DNA of 64,000 bases from Mycolicibacterium confluentis (GTDB taxonomy: Bacteria > Actinomycetota > Actinomycetes > Mycobacteriales > Mycobacteriaceae), in the NCBI RefSeq assembly GCF_010729895.1, contig NZ_AP022612.1, forward strand, positions 5,518,001-5,582,000, written 5' to 3'. The position numbers were made by a program, and so were the translations under genes. The notes beneath the pieces were generated by a model. The model did no database searches, was not told the origin of the DNA, and saw only the letters and a program-made list of their open reading frames with translations. Positions 28,695 to 37,000 of this stretch are shown here, piece by piece. The first letter of the stretch is position 1; every line of letters begins with the position of its first letter.

Positions 28695-29711
28695 ATGGCA
28701 ACCCTGGACCCGGCGGCCGTCCTGCGCGAGATCGCCTACTACAAGGACCGGGCGCGTGAGGACAGCCGCCGCGTGATGGCCTACCGCAACGCCGCCGACG
28801 TGGTGGACGCGCTGACCGACGAGCAGCGTGCCAAGCACGGTCGGGCCAACTCATGGCAGTCCCTGCCGCGCATCGGTCCCAAGACGGCCGCGGTGATCGC
28901 GCAGGCCTGGTCGGGCCGGGAACCTGACGTGTTGGTTGAGTTGCGTTCTGCGGCAGAGGATCTGGGCGGCGGAGAACTGCGGGCCGCGCTGAAGGGAGAT
29001 CTGCACCTGCATTCGAACTGGTCCGACGGTTCGGCGCCGATTCCGGAGATGATGGCCGCCGCGCACGCCCTGGGGCACGAGTACTGCGCGCTCACCGATC
29101 ATTCGCCGCGACTGCGGGTGGCCAACGGCCTCTCCCCAGATCGGCTGCGCGAGCAGTTGGACGTCATCGACGAACTGCGGGAACGGTTCGCGCCCATGCG
29201 CATCCTCACCGGCATCGAGGTCGACATCCTTGAGGACGGCACGCTGGACCAGGAACCCGACCTGCTCGACCGCCTGGACGTGGTGGTGGCCAGCGTGCAC
29301 TCGAAACTCGCGATGGACGCCCCCGCGATGACGCGGCGGATGGTGCGCGCGGTCCAACACCAGCGGGTGTCGGTGCTCGGGCACTGCACGGGCCGCCTGG
29401 TCGCGGGCGGTCGTGGTCTGCGTGCCGAGTCGAAGTTCGACGCGGAGAAGGTGTTCACGGCCTGCCGGGATCATGGCACCGCGGTGGAGATCAACTCGCG
29501 TCCGGAGCGCCGGGACCCGCCGTCGCGGCTCATGACCCTGGCCCGCGACATCGGATGCCTGTTCTCGATCGACACCGATGCGCACGCGCCCGGCCAACTC
29601 GACTTCCTCGGGTACGGCGCGCAGCGCGCACTGGACAACGAGGTGCCGGCCGAACGCATCATCAACACCTGGTCGGCGGCGGAACTGGCGGAGTTCACGT
29701 CGGCGCGCTGA
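28695..29711 (+). CDS. PHP-domain phosphoesterase with Pol-beta-like helical N-terminus (Rv3856c-like)
   Basis: The 338 residues split into an N-terminal helix-hairpin-helix/8-kDa-like part (about 1-75, SLPRIGPKTAAVI) and a C-terminal PHP phosphoesterase (about 100-330). Metal ligands are visible: GDLHLHSNWSDG, LTDHSP, GIEVDIL, VVASVHS, LGHCTGR and IDTDAHAPG. This is the layout of the X-family polymerase tail without the polymerase core. A role in DNA repair or nucleotide processing is plausible but unproven. Its stop is 6 bases from the convergent dinB stop. Confidence 0.85.
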   Translation: MATLDPAAVLREIAYYKDRAREDSRRVMAYRNAADVVDALTDEQRAKHGRANSWQSLPRIGPKTAAVIAQAWSGREPDVLVELRSAAEDLGGGELRAALKGDLHLHSNWSDGSAPIPEMMAAAHALGHEYCALTDHSPRLRVANGLSPDRLREQLDVIDELRERFAPMRILTGIEVDILEDGTLDQEPDLLDRLDVVVASVHSKLAMDAPAMTRRMVRAVQHQRVSVLGHCTGRLVAGGRGLRAESKFDAEKVFTACRDHGTAVEINSRPERRDPPSRLMTLARDIGCLFSIDTDAHAPGQLDFLGYGAQRALDNEVPAERIINTWSAAELAEFTSAR

Positions 29712-29717
29712 CGCGGC

Positions 29718-30938
29718 TCAGTCCGGCAGCACCGGCACCTCGACGCCGTGGTCGCGGCCGACGAGCACCCCACGGGTGAGTGCGGCGTTGCCGAACCGAC
29801 GACGAACGTCGTCGACCGCGCGGTCCACGGTCTCGCGCTCGACGTGCGGACCGAAGGGCAACTCCAGCTGCGCAGCACCCGAACGGTCGATGTGCGACAC
29901 CGCGAAACCCACCAGCGTCAGGCCCCGCTCGGCGGTCAGCGGTGCGGCGGCCGCGACGAGGTCGCGGGCCGCGGCCAGGATCGGTTCGGTCGCAGACGTG
30001 GCATGGGGCAGCGTGTGAGATCGGGTCGCCCGGCCGAAGTCGGCGAATCGCAGGCGCAGCGTCACCGTCCGCCCGGTGCGTCCGGCCGACCGCATGCGCC
30101 TGGTGATGCGGTCGATCAGGTTGAGCACCACGGCGTCGATTTCAGCGGCCGACATCGTGCTGCCGCGCCGGCCCAACGCACGCTGCGCGCCGACCGACCG
30201 GCGCCGCACGCCCGTGACGACGCGCCGGCGGTCGATGTTGCGGGACAGGCAGTACAGCTGCCGGCCCATCGCCCCGCCGACCATCGCGGACAGCGTGCTC
30301 TCACCCAGTTCGGCCACCTGCGCGACCGTTTCGATGCCGTGGGCCCGCAGCTTCTCCTCGGTCTTGGCGCCCACACCCCACAACCGGCGGATCGGCAGCG
30401 GATGGAGAAAGGCCAACTCCTCGTGTGGCGGAACCAGCAGCAGCCCATCGGGTTTGGCCACCTGGCTGGCGACCTTGGCCAGGAACTTAGTGCGCGCGAT
30501 ACCGACGGTGATGGGCAGCCCCACCTCGTCGAGGACCCGTTCGCGCAGGCGTGCCGCGATCACGACGGGCGCGCCTGCGGTGCGCCGCAATCCGCTGACG
30601 TCGAGGAATGCCTCGTCGACCGAGAGCGGTTCGACGACGGGCGTGGTGTCGCGGAACACCTCGAAAACCGCCTCGCTGGCGCGCGAGTAGGCCGACATGC
30701 GGGGCGGCACGATGATCGCGGCCGGGCACAGCTGCAGCGCCTGGCGACCGCCCATCGCGGTGCGCACGCCGTAGGCCTTGGCCTCGTAGCTGGCCGCGAG
30801 CACGACACCGCCGCCGACGATGACGGGACGCCCGCGCAGCGTCGGATCGTCGCGCTGCTCGACTGAGGCGTAGAAGGAGTCCAGGTCGGCGTGCAGGATG
30901 CTGGCCGAGGTGTGAGCGGACTCGTCGAACACGAACAT
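29718..30938 (-). CDS. dinB3: Y-family DNA polymerase IV (DinB3-type)
   Basis: Translesion polymerase of 406 residues. Active-site acidic residues lie in HADLDSFYASVEQ and LSVDEAFLD, the steric-gate/finger motif in ASYEAKAYGVRTAM, followed by thumb and little-finger domains. A clamp-binding hexapeptide QLELPF at 357-362 precedes a roughly 45-residue tail. M. smegmatis DinB3 lies beside ethR in the same place, which supports the name. The start codon at 30938 lies within a palindromic SOS-type box. No ribosome site is evident, so a leaderless message or a different start is possible. Confidence 0.88.
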   Translation of the reverse strand: MFVFDESAHTSASILHADLDSFYASVEQRDDPTLRGRPVIVGGGVVLAASYEAKAYGVRTAMGGRQALQLCPAAIIVPPRMSAYSRASEAVFEVFRDTTPVVEPLSVDEAFLDVSGLRRTAGAPVVIAARLRERVLDEVGLPITVGIARTKFLAKVASQVAKPDGLLLVPPHEELAFLHPLPIRRLWGVGAKTEEKLRAHGIETVAQVAELGESTLSAMVGGAMGRQLYCLSRNIDRRRVVTGVRRRSVGAQRALGRRGSTMSAAEIDAVVLNLIDRITRRMRSAGRTGRTVTLRLRFADFGRATRSHTLPHATSATEPILAAARDLVAAAAPLTAERGLTLVGFAVSHIDRSGAAQLELPFGPHVERETVDRAVDDVRRRFGNAALTRGVLVGRDHGVEVPVLPD

Positions 30939-30945
30939 ATGTTCG
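30932..30945 (-). promoter_or_regulatory. LexA (SOS) box over the dinB3 start codon
   Basis: CGAACATATGTTCG is a perfect palindrome and fits the mycobacterial LexA consensus CGAAC-N4-GTTCG. It covers the ATG of dinB3 (30936-30938), so LexA would block initiation or early elongation. It predicts DNA-damage induction of this polymerase. Confidence 0.75.
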
Positions 30946-30984
30946 CATTGAGGTCCGACATTTCCGAGATCGAGCGCCCCAGTT

Positions 30985-31014
30985 TGTACGGAGATGACGG
31001 CGTGTCACCGTACA
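30985..31014. promoter_or_regulatory. Inverted repeat upstream of dinB3
   Basis: TGTACGG (30985-30991) and CCGTACA (31008-31014) are perfect 7-base inverted repeats separated by 16 bases, about 47 bases upstream of dinB3 and 100 after ethR. On the minus strand GTGACA falls inside the spacer as a possible -35. It may be an operator or a terminator for ethR. Confidence 0.4.
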
Positions 31015-31042
31015 GACGCCCCGCAAGCGGGGACCCCAGCAC

Positions 31043-31107
31043 GCTCGCGGGGGTGGGGAGTTGCGGGGTGGGGGAGGTTGCGGGGGTGGGAGCTCGCGGG
31101 GGTGGGG
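31043..31107 (+). repeat. Four tandem G-rich repeats just after the ethR stop
   Basis: Four imperfect copies of a 16-17 base unit, roughly G(C/T)T(C/G)CGGGGGTGGGGA, at 31043, 31060, 31076 and 31092, ending 3 bases before the ethR stop codon complement. Each unit has two G-runs of at least three, so the plus strand could form G-quadruplexes; the ethR mRNA is C-rich here. Confidence 0.7.
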
Positions 31108-31110
31108 CTG

Positions 31111-31761
31111 CTAGAGCAGGCGGTCGCCGTAGATGCTGGACATCCAAATGTGGGCCAGGGTCTCCACCATCTGGTTGGCGGGAACCGATGCGGACTCCCC
31201 GGTCAGCGCCGCCACCATCGCCCGCTCGTTCATCTGGTTGAGCGCGATGGCCAGTTCGCGGGCAGGGATGGTCTCGGGTGCCGCGCCGCGCTCCCGCTCA
31301 GAGTTGATCAGCGCCTCCGTCTGGTCGATCCAGCGCTGCATGAACTGCGTCCAGAGCGCCCGGACCTCGGGACTGGTCGACAGAGCCTGCGCACCGACCC
31401 GACCCATGACGGGCTGCGAGGCGAACGCGTCGAAGAACGTGTGGATGCCAGCCCGAAACGCCTTGGGGGGATCGGAGCGAAGTTCGCTCACCCGGGCGAA
31501 GCCGGTGTCGGCGCGCGTGATCAGCGGGTCCAACAGGGACAGCAGCACGGCCTCTTTGGACGGGAAGTAGAAGTAGAACGTGGGCCGCGACAGCCCCGCG
31601 CCCTTAGCGAGGTCGTCGACCGAGATTTCGGTGAAGGGCTTCTCCTCCAGCAGACGCCGTGCGGTCTCGAGAATCGCCTGCTCACGGTCGTCTCCGGAGG
31701 GGCGCGCCGAACGGCGTCCGCGATTCGCTCGGGCGGCACTGGGGGCTGACACCCTCGCCAC
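31111..31761 (-). CDS. ethR: EthR, TetR-family repressor of ethA
   Basis: TetR regulator of exactly 216 residues, the EthR length. The helix-turn-helix is near 45-65 (ISVDDLAKGAGLSRPTFYFYFPSKEAV), followed by the ligand-pocket domain. It represses the divergent monooxygenase gene ethA, whose product activates ethionamide in M. tuberculosis. Start GTG 31761 has no ribosome site and is close to the operator, suggesting a leaderless transcript. Confidence 0.95.
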   Translation of the reverse strand: MARVSAPSAARANRGRRSARPSGDDREQAILETARRLLEEKPFTEISVDDLAKGAGLSRPTFYFYFPSKEAVLLSLLDPLITRADTGFARVSELRSDPPKAFRAGIHTFFDAFASQPVMGRVGAQALSTSPEVRALWTQFMQRWIDQTEALINSERERGAAPETIPARELAIALNQMNERAMVAALTGESASVPANQMVETLAHIWMSSIYGDRLL

Positions 31762-31764
31762 CTT

Positions 31765-31820
31765 AACAGGGTGTTGAAATGTTCAACACTCTGTTGACTC
31801 ACTCAACACCCTGTTGATAG
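31765..31820. promoter_or_regulatory. EthR operator / ethA promoter
   Basis: A 13-base perfect inverted repeat, AACAGGGTGTTGA (31765-31777) with TCAACACCCTGTT (31803-31815), encloses a second palindrome GTGTTGAA-ATG-TTCAACAC (31771-31789). CTGTTGA recurs at 31791 and 31811. The size of about 55 bases fits the known multi-dimer EthR operator. TTGACT (31794-31799) with GATAGC (31816-31821, 16-base spacer) may be the ethA promoter, giving a nearly leaderless mRNA. Confidence 0.85.
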
Positions 31821-31830
31821 CTTTGGCGCC

Positions 31831-33306
31831 ATGACTGAGTTTGTCGATGTCGTCATCGTCGGGGCGGGGATCTCCGGTATCAGTGCCGCCTGGCACCTGC
31901 AGGACCGCTGCCCGGACAAGAGCTATGTCGTCCTCGAACGCCGCGCCGATCTGGGCGGTACGTGGGACCTGTTCAAGTACCCGGGCATCCGCTCGGACTC
32001 CGACATGTTCACGCTCGGGTTCCGGTTCAAGCCGTGGGAGTCGGCCAAGTCGATCGCCGACGGCGCCTCGATCAAGGCATACATCAAGGACGCGGCTGTC
32101 GAGAACGGGATCGACAAGCACATCCGGTACAACACCACCGTCACGTCGGCCGACTGGTCCGACGCCGACCAGCGGTGGACCGTCACCGTCGAACGGGACG
32201 GCGAGACCACCCAACTGCAGGCCGGCTTCGTGTTCGCGTGCAGCGGTTACTACAACTACGACGAGGGTTACACGCCGGAGTTCGCGGGCACCGAGGACTT
32301 CCGCGGCACCATCGTGCATCCGCAGCATTGGCCCGAGGATCTCGATTACGCCGACAAGAGGATCGTCGTCATCGGTAGCGGCGCCACCGCCGTCACTCTC
32401 ATTCCGGCCCTGGCGAATTCGGGTGCCGGCCACGTGACGATGCTGCAGCGTTCGCCAACCTTCATCGGGTCGCTGCCGGACGTCGACCCCATCGCCGAGC
32501 GGGCCAACAAGTACCTGCCCGCCAAGGCCGCCCACTTCGTGAACCGGTGGAAGGCCGTCACGTTCAGCACCGCGCAGTACCAGCTGTCCCGACGCTTCCC
32601 GGACTACATGCGCAAGACCCTGCTGACCATGGCCAAGCGTCGTCTGCCCGAGGGCTTCGACGTGGACAAGCACTTCAACCCCAGCTACAACCCGTGGGAT
32701 GAGCGACTCTGCTTGGCGCCCAACGGCGATCTGTTCAAGACGATCCGCAGGGGCAAGGCCGACGTCGTCACCGACACCATCGACCGCTTCACCGAGACTG
32801 GCATCAAGCTCACCTCCGGTGCCGAGCTCGAGGCCGACATCATCATCACCGCAACGGGTTTGAATATGCGTCTGTTCGGCGGCGCGCAAGTGACGCGCAA
32901 TGGCGAGCCCGTGGACATCTCCAAGTCGATGGCCTACAAGGCGATGATGCTCTCCGGCATCCCGAATATGGCCTTCACCATCGGTTACACCAACGCCTCC
33001 TGGACGCTGAAGGCCGATCTGGTGTCGGAGTACGTGTGCCGTCTGCTCAACTACATGGACGAGCACGGCTACGACGCGGTCGAACCCAAGCATCCCGGCC
33101 CGGAGGTCGAGGTGCTGCCGTTCACCGACTTCTCACCGGGCTACTTCCAGCGCGCCCTGGACCATCTGCCGAAGTCGGGATCGCACGGGCCGTGGAAGGC
33201 CAAGCAGAACTACTTCTTCGACATCCGAGCGATTCGGCAGGGCAAGGTCGACGACGACGCCCTGCACTTCACCAGGCACCGGGCGGCCAAGGCGGTTTCG
33301 GCCTAG
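31831..33306 (+). CDS. ethA: EthA, FAD-containing Baeyer-Villiger monooxygenase
   Basis: Flavin monooxygenase of 491 residues. FAD motif GAGISGISAAWHL lies near the N-terminus; the Baeyer-Villiger fingerprint FRGTIVHPQHW matches FxGxxxHxxxW exactly; the NADPH motif is IGSGATAV. In M. tuberculosis it oxidises ethionamide and other thiocarbonyl prodrugs; the natural substrates are ketones or mycolate-related compounds. ATG 31831 has no ribosome site. It is controlled by the adjacent divergent ethR. Confidence 0.95.
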   Translation: MTEFVDVVIVGAGISGISAAWHLQDRCPDKSYVVLERRADLGGTWDLFKYPGIRSDSDMFTLGFRFKPWESAKSIADGASIKAYIKDAAVENGIDKHIRYNTTVTSADWSDADQRWTVTVERDGETTQLQAGFVFACSGYYNYDEGYTPEFAGTEDFRGTIVHPQHWPEDLDYADKRIVVIGSGATAVTLIPALANSGAGHVTMLQRSPTFIGSLPDVDPIAERANKYLPAKAAHFVNRWKAVTFSTAQYQLSRRFPDYMRKTLLTMAKRRLPEGFDVDKHFNPSYNPWDERLCLAPNGDLFKTIRRGKADVVTDTIDRFTETGIKLTSGAELEADIIITATGLNMRLFGGAQVTRNGEPVDISKSMAYKAMMLSGIPNMAFTIGYTNASWTLKADLVSEYVCRLLNYMDEHGYDAVEPKHPGPEVEVLPFTDFSPGYFQRALDHLPKSGSHGPWKAKQNYFFDIRAIRQGKVDDDALHFTRHRAAKAVSA

Positions 33307-33319
33307 CCGAGCACGCGGC

Positions 33320-33799
33320 CTACGCGGCGACGACGACGATTCCGTCGTCGTCGCTGTAGGCGATGTCGCCGGGGGTGAACGTCACCCCGCCGAGCGAGAC
33401 CGTGACGTCCCGGTCGCCGGCGCCGGTCTTGGTGCTCTTGCGCGGGTTGGTGCCCAGGGCCTTGATGCCGATGTCGAGGGTCCGCAACGTCGACGCGTCC
33501 CGCACCGCACCGTTGATGATCAGCCCGGCCCAGCCGTTGGACCTGCCCAACTCGGCGATGACGTCGCCGACGAGCGCGGTGTGCAGTGACGCATCGCCGT
33601 CGATCACGAGAACCCGACCGTCGCCCGGCTCCGAGAGGATCGACTTCAGCAGGGCGTTGTCCTGGAAACAGCGCACCGTGCTGATCGGTCCGGCGAACTC
33701 GCTGCGACCGCCGAACTGCCGAAACTGGATGTCGCAGCTGCGGACGTCGGGGCCGATCTCATCGACCAGGTCTGCGGTGGCGCGGGGTTCTACGGTCAC
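33320..33799 (-). CDS. rraA: RraA-family protein
   Basis: Product of 159 residues from GTG 33799 ([12 protein letters not shown]); the upstream extension to 33874 is not family-like. The RraA fold signature [15 protein letters not shown] and [17 protein letters not shown] is present. E. coli RraA inhibits RNase E; related proteins are 4-hydroxy-4-methyl-2-oxoglutarate aldolases, and the R/D pair in GAVRD is compatible with either. The name follows the M. tuberculosis annotation (Rv3853). The stop faces that of ethA 13 bases away. Confidence 0.92.
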   Translation of the reverse strand: MTVEPRATADLVDEIGPDVRSCDIQFRQFGGRSEFAGPISTVRCFQDNALLKSILSEPGDGRVLVIDGDASLHTALVGDVIAELGRSNGWAGLIINGAVRDASTLRTLDIGIKALGTNPRKSTKTGAGDRDVTVSLGGVTFTPGDIAYSDDDGIVVVAA

Positions 33800-33824
33800 G
33801 GGCGAAATAGTAGCGAGCGCGCTG

Positions 33825-34430
33825 TCAGGCCCCCTCGTCGTGCTGGCGCAGGCGACGGACGAGCAGGACGGCAAGCAGGCTGACCACGATGGCCACGACG
33901 AACGGAACGGGTGAGCGTCCGCCGGCGTCAGGGGTGAACGGAGCGGGCCGGTTCACCGCGTCGGCCGCCTTCTCGACGGCGGACTTGGCCTGCGCGGCGG
34001 CCTCGCGGGCCGCATCGGGCCGGCCTGCGCCGTTGCTCGAGACGGGCACTGCGGCGGCGGGGACAGGAGCGGCTGGTGCGGGAGCTGGAGGGGGTGGTGC
34101 GGGAGCCGCAGCGGGTGGAGCTGCTGGTGCGGCAGCGGGCGGGGCGGCCTGTGCCGGTGCCGACTTGGACGGCGGCGCCGCGTTGGCGGGAGGTGCCTTC
34201 TTGGCCGCAGCCTTCTTGGCCGCGGCTTTCTTGGCGGGTGCTTTCTTGGCCGCAGCCTTCTTAGCCGGGGCTTTCTTCGCGGGTGCCTTTTTGGCGGGCA
34301 CCTCGCTCGCAGCCTTCGGGGCGGTCACCTCATTGGCGGGAGGTGCGGGCGCTGGCGGTGGCGCCGGTGTGTCGGAAGGCTGCGCAGCCGCCTCCGGACG
34401 CTCCTCGGGCTGATCCTGCTGCTCGGCCAT
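33825..34430 (-). CDS. hns: Hns-like nucleoid protein with PAKKA repeats and membrane tail
   Basis: A 201-residue protein from ATG 34430, with AAAGGAG 7 bases upstream; an earlier in-frame ATG lies before that site and is rejected. Layout: acidic/Pro-rich start, a run of about nine (P/A)AKKA repeats (about 50-85) that bind DNA, a Pro/Ala-rich spacer, then a C-terminal membrane helix ([16 protein letters not shown]) with an Arg-rich end. This matches Rv3852, which anchors DNA to the membrane, but the spacer makes this version about 65 residues longer. The gene lies 26 bases upstream of rraA on the same strand. Confidence 0.88.
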   Translation of the reverse strand: MAEQQDQPEERPEAAAQPSDTPAPPPAPAPPANEVTAPKAASEVPAKKAPAKKAPAKKAAAKKAPAKKAAAKKAAAKKAPPANAAPPSKSAPAQAAPPAAAPAAPPAAAPAPPPPAPAPAAPVPAAAVPVSSNGAGRPDAAREAAAQAKSAVEKAADAVNRPAPFTPDAGGRSPVPFVVAIVVSLLAVLLVRRLRQHDEGA

Positions 34431-34525
34431 CGGGTTGCTCCTTTGCACCTCGTCGTCTCACGTCACCCGGTGTGGACCATCATGCCAGGTGGGTGTTTGC
34501 CGATCGGCCGTGCTCGCGGACCACG

Positions 34526-35182
34526 TCAGAGCACGCCGAGTCGCGCCATCAGGTCGGCGTCGATCCCATCGAGTTGGTTTGAAATGGCCGTATGCGCGGC
34601 TCGGCGCTGGTTGGCCGGCATGTTCTCGGCGGCCGTGACGGCGGCCGACAGGTCCGTGAGCCGCGACGTGATGGCGGCAACGAACTGCTTGGTCTCGGCG
34701 TCCTTCGGGCTCTTCTCGGCCACCGCGCGCAACGACCGCTCGGCCCCCGCGATGCGCGCCGACAGTGCCCCACCCTGGCCTGAGAACTGCCCCAGCTGGG
34801 CCAGCGGAACTCCGAGCTGATCCGCCCGCCGCTCGTCGAGCAGGCCGCGCACGGCGGTGGTGGCGCGGTAGACGATCGGCACCAGCACGGGGGCGAGCAG
34901 CCTGACGACGGTCAACCCACGCCGCACGCGTCCCGGTGACAGGAACTTGCCCTCGCGAACAGCCTTGAGCTGAGTCTCGGCGACCTTGACGGCCGCCCGG
35001 TCGCTCTCACGCTGAGCTCTGACCTGTGCTTTGAGAGCTTTGGCGGCGGAACGTTGTTCGGCCTTGATGCGGCGCATCTCGTTCTTAGCCCCGAGCTTGG
35101 CCTCCATCTTCGCTTTGGCCTTGAGAGCTCTGGCCTCAGCACGACGAGTCGCACGGCTCTTCCGCTTTGTGAACAGGGCCAT
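34526..35182 (-). CDS. Conserved mycobacterial protein, Rv3850-like (DUF6474-type)
   Basis: Starting at ATG 35182 ([14 protein letters not shown]) the product has 218 residues, the same as Rv3850. A highly basic coiled-coil N-terminus (about 5-85, many KAK/EAK) leads to a short hydrophobic stretch ([20 protein letters not shown]) and a helical C-terminal part. No enzymatic motif is seen. A membrane-associated scaffold is a guess. It is divergent from the collagen-like gene. Confidence 0.8.
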   Translation of the reverse strand: MALFTKRKSRATRRAEARALKAKAKMEAKLGAKNEMRRIKAEQRSAAKALKAQVRAQRESDRAAVKVAETQLKAVREGKFLSPGRVRRGLTVVRLLAPVLVPIVYRATTAVRGLLDERRADQLGVPLAQLGQFSGQGGALSARIAGAERSLRAVAEKSPKDAETKQFVAAITSRLTDLSAAVTAAENMPANQRRAAHTAISNQLDGIDADLMARLGVL

Positions 35183-35323
35183 TCCCGGCTGCCTCCCGGT
35201 GGTGTGTCCGCGCATGTCGCGGGGCCGTCGCTGGTTCGCTGCACGGCCCTGCGCCAACCCTAGCGTCTGGCTCCGGAACGGAAATCGCCACCTGGGAATA
35301 TGCGACAATGAGCGGAATTGTTC

Positions 35324-36472
35324 ATGGGGCGGGCACGGGGGCTCGCCGAACGGCGAAACAGGTCAGAGGTGGACGGGTCGCGGTTGCGCGTCGCGGCGAT
35401 CGGGGGGGCGATCGCCTGTGGTTTGCTGCTCGGCGGAGTCGGCGGGCTTGGCCTGGGAGTGGCCGCTGCCAGCACCGGCGATGAGAGCGGCGCTGGTCAA
35501 GACGGTGGCACCCGTGACACCACCGGGGAGTCAGGATTCAAGCGCGGAGCGCAGGAGAAGTCCGGACCCTATGGCGGACCCCCGCGCGGAGGTTCCCCCG
35601 GATCCGAGTCCCCGGCAGGCCCGCGCAGTGAGCGCGCCTCGCGCGACGACCGGGACGATGGGTCGTCGGGACCGCGGCGCGGCGACGACGTCAAAGAGTG
35701 GGGCGGGCAGCGACCGCCGACCAAGTCAGGCGAGGGCAACGGACCCAAACCTGGCCAGGGCAACGGACCCAAACCTGGCGAGGGCCATTGGCCCAAGCCA
35801 GGCGAGGGCACTGGGCCGAAGCCGGGTCACGGACATTGGCCGCCGCGTGATCCCGATGATCCCCGAGATCCCAAAGACCCCTGTGGCCCAAGGGAACCCG
35901 GCGAACCGGGTGAGCCAGGCGAACCAGGTCAGCCGGGTGAGCCGCCGATCGAGGGCGGGTTCCCCGAGCAGGGCGGCGACGGCGAAGGCCCCGCACGCTG
36001 GCCGGGCAGTCCCTACGGTCAGCCATCCGACAACGCGCCGGCCGAACCCGAGCTTCCCGAGGGCCTGACGCCCGGGGCGCCTCTTGCACCCGCGGTTCCG
36101 CCGCCGCCGGCCGTGGTTCCGCCGGCGGTTGTCGTGCCTGTGGTGCCGCCGCCCGTCGGCACCGTCACCGCGCCCAGCCAGGTCGACGCCGCACCGCCAG
36201 CAGTGCCACCGCCGCCCGCGGCGGCGTCGGTCACGATCCTCCCGGTCCATCAGGCGGGCCCGGGCGTCGGACTCGACGTCGTCCCCACCGCATTCCGCGC
36301 CGGGTACCCCGAGTACCTGCGCGACGCGGCCCTGGCCGAAATCGCGGGAATGGCGCTGCCGGGTGTCGCGGGGTTGATGGTGCTCACCGGGGTCGGGGGA
36401 CTGATGGGATACCGACAGGCGAAGGCGGGACATGCGGTCCGTGCGGCAGGCACGGCGCGGTTCCTGGAGTGA
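35324..36472 (+). CDS. Secreted/membrane Gly-Pro-rich protein with collagen-like repeats
   Basis: A 382-residue low-complexity protein from ATG 35324 (TTG 35318 also possible). It has an N-terminal hydrophobic signal/anchor (AAIGGAIACGLLLGGVGGLG), a Gly/Arg/Asp-rich section, four 8-residue repeats of (G/W)PKPG(Q/E/H)G(N/H/T) form (about 145-178), a GEPGEPGEPGQPGEPP collagen-like run, Pro/Val-rich stretches and a second membrane helix near the C-terminus (ALPGVAGLMVLTGVGGL). No domain is recognised. The two hydrophobic ends suggest a loop exposed in the cell wall. It has no counterpart that I recall between Rv3850 and espR. Confidence 0.75.
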   Translation: MGRARGLAERRNRSEVDGSRLRVAAIGGAIACGLLLGGVGGLGLGVAAASTGDESGAGQDGGTRDTTGESGFKRGAQEKSGPYGGPPRGGSPGSESPAGPRSERASRDDRDDGSSGPRRGDDVKEWGGQRPPTKSGEGNGPKPGQGNGPKPGEGHWPKPGEGTGPKPGHGHWPPRDPDDPRDPKDPCGPREPGEPGEPGEPGQPGEPPIEGGFPEQGGDGEGPARWPGSPYGQPSDNAPAEPELPEGLTPGAPLAPAVPPPPAVVPPAVVVPVVPPPVGTVTAPSQVDAAPPAVPPPPAAASVTILPVHQAGPGVGLDVVPTAFRAGYPEYLRDAALAEIAGMALPGVAGLMVLTGVGGLMGYRQAKAGHAVRAAGTARFLE

Positions 36473-36508
36473 CAGTCAGACCATGAAGGGCGTGGTTAAA
36501 GGAGGGAC

Positions 36509-37000
36509 ATGCCGGCCAGTCGCCGTGTGACGCGGGCGGTGGCGGAGGTGCTCGATCTGGCGCCCCGCAAGGGTGAGGTGACCCTGCAACGTCTCGTCGA
36601 CGCCGTCAGTACCGACCGCGGCCGGGACATCGAAGTCAAGATGGCCGAACTGCCCGAGGGCGTGTGCGGTCAATGGCGCCAGTACAACGACCACGATGAG
36701 TTCCTCATCCAGCGGGGGCTGCCCACGTGGGACCGGACCCTGGCGCACGAACTCGGCCACCTGGTGCTCGGGCATGACGGCATCGCGGTCGCCGAAGTGG
36801 CCCGCCGCGCCACGGAGATCGCCAGCGACGACCTGATCAGCTACATGCTCAACCAGCGCACGGGTTGCATGGGGCCGGGCGGCGAGGACATCGAGCAGGA
36901 CGCCGAGGATTTCGCGGCGCTGCTGCTGTACCGGTTGGGACGGATGCCCTCCGACCGGTCCTCGATCGTGCAGGTGCGACTCGGGGAGGCATTTGGTTGA
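36509..37000 (+). CDS. ImmA/IrrE-family metallopeptidase
   Basis: A 163-residue zinc peptidase with the HELGH motif (LAHELGHLVLGHDG, near residue 83) and a downstream acidic residue-rich helix (DIEQDAEDFAALLL) of the DUF955 fold. ImmA/IrrE enzymes cleave XRE-type repressors to derepress their targets. ATG 36509 has a very strong AAAGGAGGG site. It overlaps the next gene by 3 bases. An XRE-fold regulator, EspR, lies just beyond; whether it is a substrate is untested. Confidence 0.85.
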   Translation: MPASRRVTRAVAEVLDLAPRKGEVTLQRLVDAVSTDRGRDIEVKMAELPEGVCGQWRQYNDHDEFLIQRGLPTWDRTLAHELGHLVLGHDGIAVAEVARRATEIASDDLISYMLNQRTGCMGPGGEDIEQDAEDFAALLLYRLGRMPSDRSSIVQVRLGEAFG

